Shown: positions 38,603 to 64,000 of the stretch, one piece after another | Position numbering within the stretch: the first letter of the stretch is position 1 | How the letters are laid out: each line of letters begins with the position of its first letter | Assembly (NCBI RefSeq): GCF_037975245.1 | Contig: NC_092562.1 | Span: 106,501 to 170,500, forward strand | From: Apostichopus japonicus | Lineage: Eukaryota > Echinodermata > Holothuroidea > Aspidochirotida > Stichopodidae | Direction of reading: 5' to 3' | Length of the DNA stretch: 64,000 bases | Position numbers and translations under genes: made by a program | Notes under the pieces: model-generated | What the model was told of the DNA's origin: nothing | Seen by the model: only the letters and a program-made list of their open reading frames with translations | The model's database searches: none

Positions 38603-41571
38603 TCAATTGAAAAATGAATACTATGATCAACCGTCATGTTAATCACAGCATGTATACATACTTTTCAAAGCAACAGTAAAAATAATTAAATAAATAAGAA
38701 ATAAATGAATAGGAAAAATAAAAAACAAATTAAAAAAGAACATGTTTCGTGCCTTTAAAAATATGTTGATAAATGGTTTGTAGAAAGTTATGGCCAACCA
38801 CACATGTAGCAAAATAGGCTTACAAGGGGGAAAAATATCCTCTTTGAGAATAATGTAACTCTCCCCCGCCCCCCCCCCCCGCCCCCCCCCCCCCCAGAAT
38901 AAACGAAAACATTTATCCAAGTTTTAAGTAATATTAAGTGGGCAGACTGGAATTTCCGGACCTAAACATGAAAGTAACATCTTATATTTTGTATATTCTA
39001 TCACCTCCTGTTTGAGAAAGTTTGGTAAAATGACAGGTGCTTTATAGATCCAAAAAAGCTGTCACTATTTGCTGCGATTGAAATGATGCTGAAGAAATTT
39101 CAACTGTTCTGGTTCGACCGCGGCCGCACATACATGCCTATATATTTATGTGCTGTACTTTCAAATTGTGTAATATTCTTTCTGTTTTTGTGGGGATTGA
39201 GACAGGGTGGGGAGGGGGGTGTTGGCTGAACCAATATTTTTTCAGTAGAGGGTGAGGTGGAAGAAACATAACTATTTGCCATCAAATTTTGATGCCGTGA
39301 CTCACGTCACTATATTTTGCCTTAAATCATCTGCTTAGAGGGGAAATCAATCGTTAGCATATAATAGAGTTATTGTTGGTCTACACAGATTAGAAAAGCT
39401 TAATTCCTGCTACGTCTGGTCAAATAACAAGACTATAATGAAACTAAATAAATTAAAAATAAATTTGACCTAATTAGCTTCACTGTCTGACAAACCTAGA
39501 AATCCCGACAGCAGACATTTTTAGTCACTGCTCTGCTCTGCAGGGGTCCGTTTAGTAAATTATTGAGTAAAAATCACAGTATTTATATTTAAATGTACTT
39601 ACGACAACACTTTTAATTTTCAATGTTATTCCTTGAAAGAATAGTCCAGATAAAATAGGCTGATGAGAGAGGCCCATGATCTAAGCATTCTGGTGAAATT
39701 TGTATTCAATTCTTAAGTACTGCTATCGAGATATTTATAGCTATAATTGTCACAGTTTGTACCATAAAGTAAACTTTAAGCAATCAGGGGTGACGTCATA
39801 GATGTACACTGACATATTTGGTTTACGTTTCTTTAAAATGTACATCAAATTTTCTTTATTCAACACTGGGATACATTATCATATGAATACACACTGCTGT
39901 TATTGAAGGTATCGATAACTTCACATCACCTTATGCAGAGGTGGTACCCTGTCCAATCCATAAACAAAAGAATAAGAGATAATTAAGGTCCGTAATTAAG
40001 AACAAAACATTTCGCCTAGAGTTTGTAACTATATATGACATCATACGGAATATCTGTACGCCACAAGCTTGTCACTTTATCTAACGAGACACGTGTGTTT
40101 ATTCATTTATTTCTTCATTCATTCATTCATTCATTCATGCATGCATTCATTCATTTAATCATTCATTCATTTACGTAGCAATTTATATCTGAAAAGAGCA
40201 TAAGATATATAGAACTTCATAAGTATTAGAAACGTAACATAACATGAATTAATGTATGTATTGGATAAACACAATTTCTTATCGTGACCCGGAAGTTATC
40301 TATTCGACTAGGAAAAGTCGACAATATTAAATCAGTTAATTCCGCTACGTGGTGATTAGTTTACAATGGCGTCGTCAAGTTTTTCTCACAGCTGCTGATC
40401 CCTTTCACGTTATTACCAGCTTATAACATTCCATGCCATGATACAGGCAAACAATGGCCCAACTATGACAATGTTTTACTAAAAATTTGGATCGCAATGA
40501 TTTTGGGAGGAGTTTTGTTTGCTTTAATCAAACGACTGCAAACACTTGTATTATTATCCAGTCACCGTACGGCAGGGCGTGCGTCTGTGGTGAATTTATG
40601 CTAACCGTTAGACTGAGTTTATTTCTTGAGAAAGTCTCTTAAGTTTGAAATGTATTGATCTCCGGAGCATTTTAGCATTTTGGTCCTAGCCGGATATTCT
40701 CTAAATTCTGCCTTTGCAGAAGATCCTAACATAGGACCGAAAGGTAATGCACGAAACCTACTGTGACTTTTGTACATTTCCATACAGAGGCGTTTTTCCC
40801 AAGTTAAGAGTTTGTTCCCGGTCTTTTGTTTACAATTCATATGAAACATCTACAGTTTTACCCTAACACGCTATATATGAGGTACATAACCTATCATACC
40901 TACTTTGTATATTAGAATCGGGTCAAAAGTTGTTATTTAAGTTTTATTAATGAAATATCTATTTCTTTTGTATTAGATGTTATTAAAGAAATATGAAACT
41001 ATACTGGGAGTTCTATTGCGATAGTGACATCATTCATCCTGCTATTGCAAGACGTATTTACAAGCTATCACCAAAATAAGCAAATAATATCTTCGCAATA
41101 CAAACGTGCTAAGAAAAAGTGAATTTGAAATAATGATGCAGAAACAATCCATCAATTTTTAATCAAATCTAACCACCTTCTAAGCTGTTTGTTGCTATTA
41201 ATGTTATACTTATAGCGGCCCGCATGACGTTAAGTCCACCAGGCAGTGCAGTGATACGTTGGTGCTTTATGTAATCTCCAACGTGAGATAATGATATCCA
41301 CGTGCGAATCACTTGATTCTATCTCATTTCCATACGAAATTAACAATTCCGTTTAGCCTTAGGTGAAGCATGACCCTGTTATCTCCGACAGGAAAGAGGC
41401 AGTTAATAAGCGAGTTGTTTGTTTCTCTCCAGGGTAGATCCAAGCAGGAAAGTAATCCATTTTGTACCATGCACACTAAGATATGTTTAGTTAGTCTTTG
41501 AACCTGTAAGCCGGTAGTTCAGCCCTCTGTAAACTGTACAGTCGCAATTACAGCATTACAGTCATTACAAC
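38603..41571. other. Intergenic and upstream region of the carbonic anhydrase gene
   Basis: It holds poly-C tracts near 38864-38895, an ATTC tetranucleotide repeat near 40106-40165 and a possible hammerhead-like relic near 40714. No protein-like frame. The carbonic anhydrase promoter should lie in its last part, but I see no clear TATA box. Confidence 0.45.
40714..40746 (+). other. Possible hammerhead-like relic
   Basis: TTGCAGAAGATCC-TAACATA-GGACCGAAAGG has the stem II/GAAA half of a hammerhead core and resembles the motif at 19740, but the CTGANGA box is mutated (TGCAGA). Probably a decayed Penelope-like end. Confidence 0.3.
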
Positions 41572-63849
<22,278 letters not shown>

Positions 63850-63876
63850 GTAATTATAATGACTATAATATATATG

Positions 63877-64000
63877 GAGAGAGTAAGGCACAATATGTTA
63901 CCAAAGCAGGATTAGCATTGTTCGATACAGGTGACAAACGCCTACAGTGGAATTACAGCCTCCCTTACTGGTTTCGAACCTCTGGACACGCAGGCAGCGT
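63877..64000 (+). mobile_element. Composite SINE, cut by the window edge
   Basis: GTAAGGCACAATATGTTACC through GGTTTCGAACCTCTGGACAC and GCAGCGT matches 46888-47008 closely. It starts within 30 bases of the donor of carbonic anhydrase exon 6; the tRNA-like part should follow beyond the window. Confidence 0.8.

Overview
This is an AT-rich, intron-rich, repeat-laden eukaryotic (metazoan) window. It has no operons, no prokaryote-style genes and no CRISPR. Intron density, NUP155 residues close to those of vertebrates, a secreted carbonic anhydrase, Penelope-like retroelements and a tRNA-derived SINE family suggest a marine invertebrate, perhaps an echinoderm such as a sea cucumber. The organism is inference only.

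Two genes are supported and they diverge. (1) On the minus strand, from 31842 down to 5268, lie 24 coding exons of the inner-ring nucleoporin NUP155. I rebuilt them exon by exon; every splice junction keeps frame and they give 1018 codons from the start Met. The C-terminal part (roughly 370 residues by comparison with the human protein) is not found to the left and must lie beyond position 1, across a 4.7-kb minisatellite. (2) On the plus strand, from 41572 to the right edge, lie six exons (200 codons) of a secreted alpha-type carbonic anhydrase: signal peptide, a non-catalytic leader built from small phase 1-1 exons, then the N-terminal half of the catalytic fold up to the first two zinc-binding histidines. 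The rest lies beyond 64000.

Region by region: 1-4675 is an 85-copy 55-bp minisatellite. 5268-31842 is NUP155, with introns carrying arrays of about 157, 222, 163 and 67 bp, a hAT-like element (10963-12046), a second element with terminal inverted repeats (about 14059-15986) and a Penelope-like remnant near 19740. 31843-41571 is intergenic, with a short hAT element (33975-34362), a decayed LINE reverse transcriptase (35490-36321), a 34/35-bp array (36326-37084) and a SINE. 41572-64000 is the carbonic anhydrase gene, with introns holding a near-perfect 110-bp hairpin (43515-43624), SINE copies, a G-rich array, two back-to-back Penelope-like elements (55150-57951), a third hAT element (61771-62142) and many (TA)n tracts.

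The most interesting signal is a set of hammerhead-ribozyme-like motifs (CTGANGA, stem, GAAA) in the terminal repeats of both Penelope-like elements and at solo sites (46412-46442, 19740-19775, perhaps 40714-40745). Penelope-like elements and SINEs here repeatedly abut (TA)n arrays. Coordinates were counted by eye and may be off by a base or two for repeats; the exon boundaries were checked by codon phase.
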